From an uncultured Clostridia bacterium (GTDB lineage Bacteria > Bacillota > Clostridia > Christensenellales > CAG-138), in NCBI GenBank assembly GCA_934633695.1, contig CAKTYT010000008.1, forward strand, positions 1 through 64,000: DNA of 64,000 bases. The letters are read 5' to 3'. Positions within the stretch are counted from its first letter, which is position 1, and every line of letters starts with the position of its first letter. This document shows positions 8,877-16,945 of this stretch, one piece after another. The translations under genes were made by a program, and so were the position numbers. The notes beneath the pieces are model-generated. The model was not told the origin of the DNA and did no database searches. It saw only the letters and a list, made by a program, of their open reading frames with translations.

Positions 8877-9239
8877 TTACTCTTTCTCTTTGGATTTTTT
8901 GCTTTTCAAACGCTCCGAAAGCCGTGCCATAAGTGCTTTGTGCACCAGTCGCAGTGCTTCGGGAAATTCAGGGATCTTTCGAACCCGAAACCAGTACCAT
9001 GTTGACAGAGCCAAGCTGCCTATAGACACCATAAATAACTCAAGTGCAATTTCCTCGTTCTTAAACTTGAAAAATACAGGCAGTGCAATCAGCACGAAAG
9101 CCAGAGAGCGCAGCAGCAGTCTGTATGGTTTATCGCCACAGAACAGTCCGAATATAATGCAAATCAAAGGCAGAAATCCAAGCCAATATACAGTGATATT
9201 GCATAGACCTTCAAAAAATCTTTCAATAAAAACAGTCAT
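8877..9239 (-). CDS. small membrane protein
   Basis: The 120 residues include hydrophobic segments at about 14-34, 43-57 and 64-83, followed by a basic, lysine-rich cytoplasmic tail (SERLKSKKSKEKE). No family is recognised. A small multi-pass protein within an Rhs island could be an immunity protein against a membrane-acting toxin, but nothing in the sequence shows this. The start ATG lies at 9239, 108 bases after the stop of the preceding gene on the same strand. Confidence 0.45.
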   Translation of the reverse strand: MTVFIERFFEGLCNITVYWLGFLPLICIIFGLFCGDKPYRLLLRSLAFVLIALPVFFKFKNEEIALELFMVSIGSLALSTWYWFRVRKIPEFPEALRLVHKALMARLSERLKSKKSKEKE

Positions 9240-9347
9240 GTTAATATCCCTTTATACCGCTATCATAGTAAGCTTTATGTCAACGAGATAATCATCCTCT
9301 CGATGACGAAGGATGATTAGAAGGTTAAGACTTCTTATTTGAGTTAT

Positions 9348-10118
9348 TTAATCAAATCTCCCGGTTTGAGCATTGAATCTTGTTCGCATCCGCAGCATCT
9401 GACGCTTTTGGAAAAGCAAAGCCAACAATGCATAGAGCGGCAGCACTGTGAGTAAAGCTCCGCATATCAGGCTTGCCTGAACATTGGAATGCTTTATCGC
9501 AGCATACAGCAGCGCACCAAACAGGCAGACAGCTATAAAGATCAGTGAGAGGGCATTTTTTGCATGACTGCGGTAGCAATGGTCGAAACTCTCCGTATTC
9601 TCACTGAATTCTATTGTCGGGCAGCTGCTGCATGAAACAGTTATCAACGGACGCAAATACGTTCCTTTAAGAACAGCATCTTCCGGAATCGAATACCTTA
9701 TCAGGCAGTCCGAGCCTGTCTCTCCGCCGATTTTAAATTCCACCTTTGCAGAATACGGGCAAAGATCATCATACCATCTGCCCGGAACAACATCAGCAAG
9801 CGCGGATATCCAGCGGAACGGAAGCGACAAGGAGAAGAAGAGTCTGTCGAACTTCTTTTCATCCGCCGAACGTGCGGGTGTGCCGATATAAGCTTCAACA
9901 TCGTAAACACGGCCTTCATCCAGTTCAAATACAGCCTCGCGGTCAACGGAATCAAGCGTCTTCTCAAGTTCGCCGATGCGAAGACTGCACTTCATGCCAT
10001 GTGGAATTTCAGCTTTGATTTTTATCATAACGACCTCTTTTTCTCTTGCGGATTTAATCAAGAATACAAGCATAATAATTGACGCTATCGTCAATGCAAT
10101 ATAACCAATCATTCGCAT
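9348..10118 (-). CDS. membrane protein with N- and C-terminal helices
   Basis: This 256-residue protein has one N-terminal hydrophobic segment (about 5-22), a soluble beta-rich domain (about 30-185), and a pair of C-terminal hydrophobic segments (about 190-210 and 217-237) with a basic tail. The family is not recognised. It lies immediately after the Rhs remnant at 10124-10215, in the same orientation and close to the promoter at 10227-10255. It is probably the first intact gene transcribed from that promoter. The in-frame sequence before its ATG is the Rhs remnant itself, so it may also begin as a fusion. Confidence 0.5.
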   Translation of the reverse strand: MRMIGYIALTIASIIMLVFLIKSAREKEVVMIKIKAEIPHGMKCSLRIGELEKTLDSVDREAVFELDEGRVYDVEAYIGTPARSADEKKFDRLFFSLSLPFRWISALADVVPGRWYDDLCPYSAKVEFKIGGETGSDCLIRYSIPEDAVLKGTYLRPLITVSCSSCPTIEFSENTESFDHCYRSHAKNALSLIFIAVCLFGALLYAAIKHSNVQASLICGALLTVLPLYALLALLFQKRQMLRMRTRFNAQTGRFD

Positions 10119-10123
10119 TTATG

Positions 10124-10215
10124 AACCTTATATTGCCGTTTCCGTCAATGGTGTAGTTCAGGCTGCTGATCGTCTGATTGTATCCGCCATATGCACCGGT
10201 ATTGAATGCATACCT
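10124..10215 (-). repeat. Rhs/YD-repeat remnant upstream of the island genes
   Basis: Read on the minus strand, the bases encode FNTGAYGGYNQTIS, then SLNYTIDGNGNIRFI. The IDGNGNI part is the loop of a YD repeat. It has no start and runs in frame into the following gene region. It is a fourth core fragment in the island and shows that Rhs sequence once extended to this point. Confidence 0.6.
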
Positions 10216-10226
10216 AACAGAACGTT

Positions 10227-10255
10227 ATTTTACCATTGCAAAGTTTTATTGTCAA
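10227..10255 (-). promoter_or_regulatory. sigma-A promoter pointing into the toxin island
   Basis: On the minus strand, TTGACA, a 17-base spacer and TAAAAT form a near-consensus promoter. Transcription would start near 10219, inside or next to the Rhs remnant. No ribosome-binding site for an Rhs gene follows. This looks like an original Rhs promoter left after deletion of the gene's beginning. Confidence 0.6.
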
Positions 10256-10566
10256 GTCATATTGTGATATATATTTCCACGATTTGCATTGTGCAAATGG
10301 AAGGAAGAACTTGTTTTTTTACGCTTGAATACAACAATGGAATTACGAACCATTTCCATGGTAAAAATTAGGGAGTCCGGAATCAAACGCTCTGCGTAAA
10401 GGACGGCATATATAAAAAAGACACGAATCCTGTGCAGGAAACGGGATGTTTTCCATTGTATGTTGGCTTTTTGTTTATCAAAGGACATTATGCCGCTTGT
10501 TTTGACACTTTTCCAAGAGATTCAGGTACACATGCTGACACTTTTTCTTTTACAATGGCAGTAGAC
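10256..10566. other. non-coding interval beside the DUF4143 fragment
   Basis: AT-rich sequence with only short overlapping frames on both strands. None has a ribosome-binding site or recognisable residues. It separates the toxin island from the plus-strand helicase region. Confidence 0.4.
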
Positions 10567-10840
10567 TTAGAGAAGTTTCTTCGTTTTTCTCGCAAGATAG
10601 AGGGGGATGTTCGTAATCTCCCCATCTTTGCGATAGCCGCACTTGGAGAAACGCAGTGCATATTCAGGGTGATGGTCGGCGATGTACCACTTGAACGAGG
10701 GTGCGGATTTATCACCGCCGCCTTTTGCCTCAATGGGAATGATCTCCGTTCCGTTTTGCAGAACAAAATCAATTTCGCTGTTCTTGTTGCGTCTCTGTTC
10801 AATGGTTAATGCAACCACCCCTTGCTTCGTTATCAAAAAA
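10567..10840 (-). pseudogene. C-terminal fragment of a DUF4143-type AAA ATPase
   Basis: The minus-strand peptide NKNSEIDFVLQNGTEII followed by PIEAKGG, HPEYALRFS and TNIPLYLA is the C-terminal restriction-endonuclease-like domain (D...ExK as EID and IEAK) of the common AAA/DUF4143 ATPases. In those proteins it follows about 300 residues of ATPase sequence. Here everything upstream of about 10840 is missing, and the first third of the local open frame is unrelated. The end is authentic (KTKKLL then stop). This is a remnant and is not expected to be expressed. Confidence 0.7.
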
Positions 10841-10961
10841 GTTGTACAATGAAGCCAGTATTTGCAGCTGCATATGACAAAAAATGGACATAGCAGCAGG
10901 TGTTGCACCGAATACTATAACAAGACTGACATGAGGGGAAAGAGAAGTCACTTGAAGCTAT

Positions 10962-11132
10962 ATGCAGCCTTTAAGAAAACAAGAAATGTGGTCACAGCAG
11001 TCGCCAAAAAAGAAAAGGCTAATTTTGAATTTATCTCTTGATGTGTCTGCGGTTTCATTTGAAGAAGGCTTTTCAAGAGCTGTTATGAATATTGGTCGTT
11101 TAGGATGGGGCAAGGTTGAATTTTGCCTGTAA
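10962..11132 (+). CDS. possible 56-residue protein of unknown function
   Basis: An ATG at 10962 opens a 56-codon frame. The basic N-terminus is followed by LILNLSLDVSAVSFEEGF and a GRLGWGKVEF segment, so codon content looks protein-like. There is no good ribosome-binding site; GAAG occurs just upstream. No family is recognised. It ends before the helicase promoter. It may be a fragment of a mobile-element gene. Confidence 0.3.
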   Translation: MQPLRKQEMWSQQSPKKKRLILNLSLDVSAVSFEEGFSRAVMNIGRLGWGKVEFCL

Positions 11133-11145
11133 AATGACGCAAAAT

Positions 11146-11174
11146 TTGACATGGTGAAGTCTCTGATCTATTGA
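11146..11174 (+). promoter_or_regulatory. probable promoter of the helicase gene
   Basis: TTGACA, 17 bases and TATTGA end 56 bases before the helicase ATG. The -35 is perfect and the -10 is weak. Nothing else in the interval 10909-11229 resembles a promoter. Confidence 0.45.
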
Positions 11175-11229
11175 ACCCATTACGAGAACTAAAAAGAAAC
11201 TTCTAATTATGCAAAAAAGAGGATTTATC

Positions 11230-14200
11230 ATGCTGCATCCAGGTTTATATGAACAAGTTATAAATAATGCATTAACGAGTGAACTTTCGCAAGTTCCGGA
11301 GACTTGCAAGGCCATTGCCTCAATTGATGCGGCAGAGGCACCGAAGATACTTTCAAAGTATCTGACAGGTGTTATACAAAAGGGATTAGACAATATTCTT
11401 GACAATGGAGGGGATATCTTTGCCCAGGTTGAACTGATTAACCAAATAGTGAAACTGGTTCAAGAGGTGACGGAAGATATAGATTTTGAAAGACTCAGTG
11501 TTGCAAAGCGTGCGGAGCAGCTGCTTGCACTTCTAAGCGAAGCGGATCCAAGGTTGATAGCAGGAAAAACTGCATCGGACATTGAGCGGCCAGAAACCTC
11601 AATTGCACAGAGTTCGTTGTTTACAGGTGCAATTCATGAGCCTCAAATGTTTACTGAACTAAGAAAAGAAATTATATCTGCCGATCGAATTGACATGCTC
11701 GTATCTTTCATCAAGTGGAGTGGGTTACGGCTCATTATGGAAGAGCTGCGCGAGTTTACTTTAAAAGGCGGTGAGCTTAGAGTTATCACTACATCATACA
11801 TGGGGGCAACGGACATTAAGGCAATGGAGGAACTTCGCAGCCTGCCCAACACAAAAATAAAAGTAAGCTATAACACGAAAATGACTCGTTTACATGCAAA
11901 GGCATACGTTTTTTACCGCAACACGGGCTTTACAACCGCCTATGTTGGTTCCTCAAACCTGTCGAATGCAGCATTGACGAGGGGACTTGAGTGGAATACG
12001 AAGGTCACAGAATGTGATCTGCCCGAGACCATAGATAAGATTACTGCCACGTTCGAATACTATTGGAACGATCGTGAATTCGAATACTATGCTGAGGATC
12101 AAAAGGAACGTCTCGCACGTGCATTGCACGCAGAGAGGTTTTTTGAAGCAAACAATGCCGAATTTTACACTATGGATATTCATCCATATTCTTTCCAGCA
12201 GGAAATCCTAGATAGGTTGGAAGCAGAACGCACAATTCGTGGGTATAACAGGAATTTGGTGATTGCTGCAACCGGTACAGGTAAAACCGTTGTTTCAGCA
12301 TTGGATTACAAACGTTTTTGCAGGAAGAATCCGGACAGACACTGCCGTTTGCTCTTTGTAGCACACCGGGAGGAGATTTTGAAGCAGAGCATGTTCACCT
12401 TTCGGGCAGTGCTTAAGGATGCAAACTTCGGAGAACTGTATGTGGGAAACTACAAGCCAGAAAATGTTGACGAACTGTTTATCTCGATTCAAACATTTAA
12501 CTCTAAACGGTTTGCAGAAAGAACTTCTAGGAATTTCTATGATTACATTGTTGTGGATGAATTTCACCATGCCGCCGCACCCGCATATCAGGAGCTGTTG
12601 GCATATTATCAACCGTGCGTTTTGCTCGGTTTGACTGCTACGCCGGAGCGTATGGATGGCAAGAGCGTCCTTCCATATTTTAATAATCGTATTGCAGCGG
12701 AGATACGGCTTCCGGAAGCTATTGATAGAAAATTACTGTGTCCGTTTCAATATTTTGGTGTTGCAGATACTGTTGATTTAGATTCACTAAGATGGACTGC
12801 CGGCGGTTATGATAAGAGTGAGCTTTCGAATGTTTACACCATCAGCGGTGCGGTTGCCATTCGCCGTGCGGATCACGTTGTATCAACAGTGATTCGGTAT
12901 GTGACCGACATTAATGAAGTTAAAGGACTTGGTTTCTGTGTAACGGTTGAACATGCAGAATTTATGTGCCGTTATTTCAATAATCACGGAATACCTTCTG
13001 GGTTTTTGACGGGCAAGTCTCCTGACGAGGAGCGTCGAACAGCAAAAAAGCGTCTGGTGTCGGGAGAAATTCGATTTATCTTCGTTGTGGACATTTATAA
13101 TGAGGGCATTGATATCCCGGAAGTCAACACTGTTCTCTTTTTGCGTCCGACAGAATCACTGACGATATTTCTTCAACAACTGGGACGCGGCTTGCGTTTA
13201 GCGGATAATAAAGAGTGCTTGACAGTACTCGATTTCATTGGACAAGCAAATAAAAGATATAATTTTGAAGATAAATTTGCTGCACTCCTGTCAAACACAA
13301 AGCGAAGTGTGAGCAGAGAACTGAAAGAGGGCTTTATTTCCGTACCGAAAGGCTGTTATATTCAGCTTGAAAAGAAGGCGGAAAGGTACGTACTTGAAAA
13401 TATTCGTGCATCTTACGGCAATACTGCGGGTTTAGTGTCGCGAGTTGCTTCGTTTTCTGAAGACAGCGGACGGGAACTCACACTTACAAATTTTCTTGAG
13501 TACTATCATCTCGACCCGAGAGTCATTTATAAATTTTCCTCTTTTTCACGCATATGTGCAAGGGCTGATGTGATAGAAAACTTTACAGAACCACTGGAAA
13601 GCACTATGACTAAGGCATTAGCAAGATTTGCGGTTGCAGATTCACGCCGCTTCATAGCATTTCTTCTCAACACACTGCCTCGAATTGGTAATGTTGATTT
13701 TGCGACGTTATCAAATGTTGAAAAACGCATGATGCAGATGTTTTACGTTACAGTCTGGGGCAAACCTGCGGAAAATTGGAATGACGAAGAAGTTCGCAAT
13801 AATCTGTATGCCCTTTCTGACAGTACGACTATGCTGAGCGAACTTCAGGAACTGTTAAAAATCCGTTTCGATCAAATAGACTTTATTGATGAAAATGTAG
13901 ACTTAAATTTTGACTGCCCGCTTGATTTGCATTGCACATATACCCGCGATCAGATTCTTGTGGCAATGGATTTCATGAAGCCCGCAACGATGCGTGAGGG
14001 AGTAAAGTGGCTGCCGGAAAAGAATGCAGACTTGTTCTTTGTGACATTAAACAAAGCGGAGAAGGACTATTCGCCCACCACAATGTACAAGGATTATTCA
14101 ATAAACGATGTTTTGTTTCATTGGCAGAGCCAGAGTACAACTGCGGAAAACTCGCCAACCGGACAGCGTTATATCCACCACGCAGAACGTGGGAGCAAGG

Positions 14201-14385
14201 TGCTGCTGTTCGTCCGTGAGTTTAAAGCTGATCGTTTAACCGGTAGTGCTGAGGCCTATACATACCTTGGTACTGCGAAATATGTGTCCCACTCTGGTTC
14301 AAAACCAATGAATATCACATGGAAGCTGGAGCGGCCGATTCCTGCGAAATTCCTGAAGAAAACGAATAAGTTGGTTGTGGGATGA
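11230..14385 (+). CDS. superfamily 2 helicase with N-terminal phospholipase-D-like nuclease domain
   Basis: This is probably an ATP-driven DNA translocase or helicase coupled to a nuclease. From the ATG at 11230 (AGAGGA seven bases upstream; the ATG at 11209 has no such site) it has 1051 residues. An N-terminal phospholipase-D-like domain carries His222-x-Lys224 and the SSN triad near 241-243. Motif I is GTGKT at 349-353, motif II is DEFHH at 443-447, LGLTATPER follows, and motif VI is QQLGRGLR at about 648-655. The last 300 residues match the layout of DUF3427-type proteins. Such enzymes occur as lone genes in mobile or defence regions. The neighbours here are two acetyltransferases and mobile debris. 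A phage-defence role is possible but not shown. Confidence 0.8.
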   Translation: MLHPGLYEQVINNALTSELSQVPETCKAIASIDAAEAPKILSKYLTGVIQKGLDNILDNGGDIFAQVELINQIVKLVQEVTEDIDFERLSVAKRAEQLLALLSEADPRLIAGKTASDIERPETSIAQSSLFTGAIHEPQMFTELRKEIISADRIDMLVSFIKWSGLRLIMEELREFTLKGGELRVITTSYMGATDIKAMEELRSLPNTKIKVSYNTKMTRLHAKAYVFYRNTGFTTAYVGSSNLSNAALTRGLEWNTKVTECDLPETIDKITATFEYYWNDREFEYYAEDQKERLARALHAERFFEANNAEFYTMDIHPYSFQQEILDRLEAERTIRGYNRNLVIAATGTGKTVVSALDYKRFCRKNPDRHCRLLFVAHREEILKQSMFTFRAVLKDANFGELYVGNYKPENVDELFISIQTFNSKRFAERTSRNFYDYIVVDEFHHAAAPAYQELLAYYQPCVLLGLTATPERMDGKSVLPYFNNRIAAEIRLPEAIDRKLLCPFQYFGVADTVDLDSLRWTAGGYDKSELSNVYTISGAVAIRRADHVVSTVIRYVTDINEVKGLGFCVTVEHAEFMCRYFNNHGIPSGFLTGKSPDEERRTAKKRLVSGEIRFIFVVDIYNEGIDIPEVNTVLFLRPTESLTIFLQQLGRGLRLADNKECLTVLDFIGQANKRYNFEDKFAALLSNTKRSVSRELKEGFISVPKGCYIQLEKKAERYVLENIRASYGNTAGLVSRVASFSEDSGRELTLTNFLEYYHLDPRVIYKFSSFSRICARADVIENFTEPLESTMTKALARFAVADSRRFIAFLLNTLPRIGNVDFATLSNVEKRMMQMFYVTVWGKPAENWNDEEVRNNLYALSDSTTMLSELQELLKIRFDQIDFIDENVDLNFDCPLDLHCTYTRDQILVAMDFMKPATMREGVKWLPEKNADLFFVTLNKAEKDYSPTTMYKDYSINDVLFHWQSQSTTAENSPTGQRYIHHAERGSKVLLFVREFKADRLTGSAEAYTYLGTAKYVSHSGSKPMNITWKLERPIPAKFLKKTNKLVVG

Positions 14386-14555
14386 ACTTTTAATTCTAAG
14401 AAATGATGCGAAAGATGTTGACTGGCAATGAAAAAAACGATACAGTATCTACGAGAAAATGTGAGACACATTTGAAACAGAGAGCAGCACGGTGTTCGAA
14501 GTTTGTTATGAAGCAACTGTCGGAATAGCTTAGACAGCAGTGAAAGGAGACATAA

Positions 14556-15077
14556 ATGGACATAATCAAATTGGAACGTGAAGCATACGCAGGGAAAAAA
14601 TTCACCATGCGTTACAGGACAAATGGATATTATGACATCAGGAGGACGAATCGGGGTTTTGAAATTGAATATAGGTGCTTTGAGAAACCTCGGGAAATGT
14701 CATTTGACGATTGCTTTTTCAGCGAATGGTTGGAAGGTGCCGTCGCATACGGAGCATTTGAAGACGGACAGCTGGTTGGATACGTTGAGGGAACGCTTGA
14801 GGAGTGGAATAACCGTTATCGCATCAGCAATATTGGTATTTTTGATCATTCAAAACGGCATGGCGGCATCGGCAGTAAATTGCTCGAAGTTATTCTTGAA
14901 GAAGCGAAACGGAGCGGAGCTCGGATGGCCGTACTTGAAACGCAGAATTGCAATGAAAATGCAATTTCTTTTTATCGCAAAAACGACTTTGAACTCATAG
15001 GCTTTGATTTGTATGCATACGGCAATAACGACCCTGAACGGCACGAAGTCAGAATCGAAATGGGAAGGAAGCTATGA
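14556..15077 (+). CDS. GNAT-family N-acetyltransferase, streptothricin-acetyltransferase-like
   Basis: The enzyme transfers an acetyl group from acetyl-CoA to an amine. It has 173 residues with a full GNAT core. The acetyl-CoA loop is KRHGGIGSKLL at about 103-113 and motif B is ENAISFYRKNDFELIGFD. Order and spacing resemble streptothricin acetyltransferases (strand ISNIGI, then the loop, then LETQNCNENAISFYRK). Substrate cannot be decided from sequence, and I would not call this a resistance gene without testing. AAAGGAG precedes the ATG. Its TGA stop overlaps the ATG of a second acetyltransferase gene (ATGA), so the two were translationally coupled. Confidence 0.75.
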   Translation: MDIIKLEREAYAGKKFTMRYRTNGYYDIRRTNRGFEIEYRCFEKPREMSFDDCFFSEWLEGAVAYGAFEDGQLVGYVEGTLEEWNNRYRISNIGIFDHSKRHGGIGSKLLEVILEEAKRSGARMAVLETQNCNENAISFYRKNDFELIGFDLYAYGNNDPERHEVRIEMGRKL

Positions 15078-15559
15078 AAGTAATAGAAGTGTCATAGGCG
15101 GACGATGCCATTGCCGAGATGGCGGTGGAGTTCAGAGTTGAGCTGAATTCGTACAGGGGAATTGAATCAAAACCCGACGCTGAAGCCGGTCGAAAGGAGA
15201 TTGAAGAGTATCTTTCCCATAATTATCCGGTATTTGTTGCTGCGTTGAACGGAGAAAAAGCAGGGTATATGGTTTGCAGGATCAATGATGGAATTGTGTG
15301 GGTTGAATCACTCTACGTTAAAAACAAATATCGACGTCAGGGAATTGCGGCCGCATTGCACGGCAAAGCGGAGGAAATTGCGAGTGCTTATGGCGAAGAA
15401 ACGGTTTACAACTATGTTCACCCGAATAATCACCGCATCATAGAGTTCTTAAGGAAACATGGCTATACTGTTCTGAATCTTCTTGAAATCCGCAGATCGT
15501 ATCGAAACGAGAAGCATTCACGGACGATTAACGTAGGCGAGCATGAATTTGATTATTGA
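15074..15559 (+). pseudogene. second GNAT acetyltransferase, early amber codon
   Basis: The ATG at 15074 overlaps the preceding stop. The frame reads MKVIEVS and then a TAG at 15095-15097, followed in the same frame by ADDAIAEMAVEFR and a complete GNAT protein to 15559. Motif A is VKNKYRRQGIAAALHGKAEE and a later HPNNHRIIEFLRKHGY stretch is normal. One base change (GAG to TAG) would account for the stop, giving MKVIEVSEADD. Re-initiation at the ATG at 15119 would give a 146-residue protein lacking the first strand. No ribosome-binding site precedes 15119. The gene is probably inactive or weakly expressed. Confidence 0.7.
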
Positions 15560-15563
15560 AAAC

Positions 15564-15597
15564 AAAAATGCACGGGAAATGTTGGCCGTGCATTTTT
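15564..15597. terminator. bidirectional terminator
   Basis: AAAAATGCACGG and CCGTGCATTTTT form a 12-pair stem around a ten-base loop. A-rich and T-rich arms allow termination on both strands between the converging acetyltransferase and ArsR-type genes. Confidence 0.8.
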
Positions 15598-15615
15598 CGT
15601 AACATACAATATTTT

Positions 15616-16770
15616 TTAATCATTCAGCAAAATATCTGAGATTTTTTCTAGCAGCCAACGTTCAGTTTTTTCCACGGGTCGGTAATAGACGTAACTGCCG
15701 CGTTTTTCACAGGTTACAAGACCTGCTGCCATGAGCTTTGTCATGTGATGAGAGGTTGCAGTGAAAGAAAGTTCCAGTATGTCAGATAACTCCTGAGTAT
15801 AACTTTCTTCGTGCCGAAGGATGGAGAGGATTTGCAGCCTTGTCGGATCAGCCAGGGCTTTTGCACAAGCAGCTATGCTCGGATAGGAGACAGCTTCTTT
15901 ACAGCACAAGGCAACATAATTTTTGAACAGCATAAGGTCGATATGCGTCGTCAAAGGCATCTTCTTCTGGTCATCGGTACTGTCAGGCTGGAAAGTTACC
16001 GAACGAAAATTACCAAAGCCGAAAAGGGATGGAGTAATGACAAGCTCATCGCTTTCCTCAAAAGAGGTCGGGTTACCGCCGTCAGACGTCAGTGAAAAAG
16101 TTGAGATGGATTGACCGCCATAGGTCGATTTAAACCAGTGCGTTGCATTGGCTGTACAATCATGAGAATCCGCGATCAGTTTTTCAAGCGGAGCCAGCAT
16201 TATATAAAGCTCGTTTGCATAATCCCTGAAATGCCTTATAACATCAAGTATGCGGAAACGCCAGGCATAGTCAGCGGGATAGGCAGCAACGTAATCAAAA
16301 AACGTATCGTAATCGAAATTTCCGTCGATGAACCAACCATCATTTCGGACGGCAAGCAGACAACGCATTCGTACGAGGATCTCAACTTTTTCGGCTTTGC
16401 ACAGGGAAGCAACATAATTCTCAAACCCGGAATATTCCGTTTCAACGCCGTTTGGCATGAGAACGAGCGATCCTATGGATGAGCCGATAGTCAGTTTCGT
16501 GTCGGGTGAAGCGTGGTTCTCAAAGAAAAAGCTGAATCTTTCTTTATCGATTTTTTCTGCGAGCTTATCAAGCTTTTCTTCAAGCTTGGCGATAGGGGAA
16601 AATAGCCTTAAAAGTTCAACTTCATTTTCGGGATAAAGCCTGCAAGCTTCGGTAAGCTCATTGCGAAAGGTCTGCCCATTCGCACGGCGAATGCAGTAAA
16701 AAATGCACTCGCTTATTGGATTGTAGTGCGATGCAGTTTGAACCGCGAAATCCTTTTTCATATCAGACAT
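15616..16770 (-). CDS. ArsR-type regulator with large N-terminal domain
   Basis: This DNA-binding regulator has 384 residues. The last 85 form an ArsR-type winged helix (KALADPTRLQILSILR, LSFTATSHHMTKLMAAGLV, then a wing with GSYVYYRPV). No metal-binding cysteine pair of classic ArsR is present in the recognition helix. The first 290 residues are a helical domain of unknown ligand, as in the DUF5937-like group. It is transcribed away from the secreted LRR-dockerin gene; the two promoters lie within 80 bases, so auto-regulation and control of that neighbour are likely. A related regulator lies at 19335. The start is the ATG at 16770 after AAAGGA. Confidence 0.75.
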   Translation of the reverse strand: MSDMKKDFAVQTASHYNPISECIFYCIRRANGQTFRNELTEACRLYPENEVELLRLFSPIAKLEEKLDKLAEKIDKERFSFFFENHASPDTKLTIGSSIGSLVLMPNGVETEYSGFENYVASLCKAEKVEILVRMRCLLAVRNDGWFIDGNFDYDTFFDYVAAYPADYAWRFRILDVIRHFRDYANELYIMLAPLEKLIADSHDCTANATHWFKSTYGGQSISTFSLTSDGGNPTSFEESDELVITPSLFGFGNFRSVTFQPDSTDDQKKMPLTTHIDLMLFKNYVALCCKEAVSYPSIAACAKALADPTRLQILSILRHEESYTQELSDILELSFTATSHHMTKLMAAGLVTCEKRGSYVYYRPVEKTERWLLEKISDILLND

Positions 16771-16809
16771 TTACTTACCATCCTTTGTGAGAACACTGAA
16801 ACTAGCTGC

Positions 16810-16838
16810 ATTATAACTCTTTTTTGCGAAACCGTCAA
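16810..16838 (-). promoter_or_regulatory. promoter of the first ArsR-type gene
   Basis: On the minus strand, TTGACG, 17 bases and TATAAT. The -35 boxes of this promoter and its divergent partner are only 24 bases apart, so one bound protein could cover both. Confidence 0.7.
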
Positions 16839-16862
16839 CAGCACATCAATACAAAAATAGTG

Positions 16863-16891
16863 TTGACACAACTGTATATAGGTGCTATAAT
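16863..16891 (+). promoter_or_regulatory. promoter of the secreted LRR-dockerin gene
   Basis: TTGACA, 17 bases and TATAAT with TGc before the -10 is a consensus promoter 55 bases upstream of the ATG, divergent from the ArsR-type promoter. Confidence 0.8.
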
Positions 16892-16945
16892 AGTGATGCG
16901 GGATGGAAAGAATTATCACCGCAAAAAAATCAGGAGGTTATTTCC

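Noticed and set aside
10432..10809. Plus-strand 125-codon frame
   Set aside because: It is the shadow of the DUF4143-ATPase fragment on the other strand.
5284..15097. Amber codons inside two genes as a sign of TAG recoding
   Set aside because: dnaG itself ends with TAG, and most other genes in the window use TGA or TAA as stops. The two internal TAGs lie in a toxin pseudogene and an acetyltransferase, both better explained by mutation.
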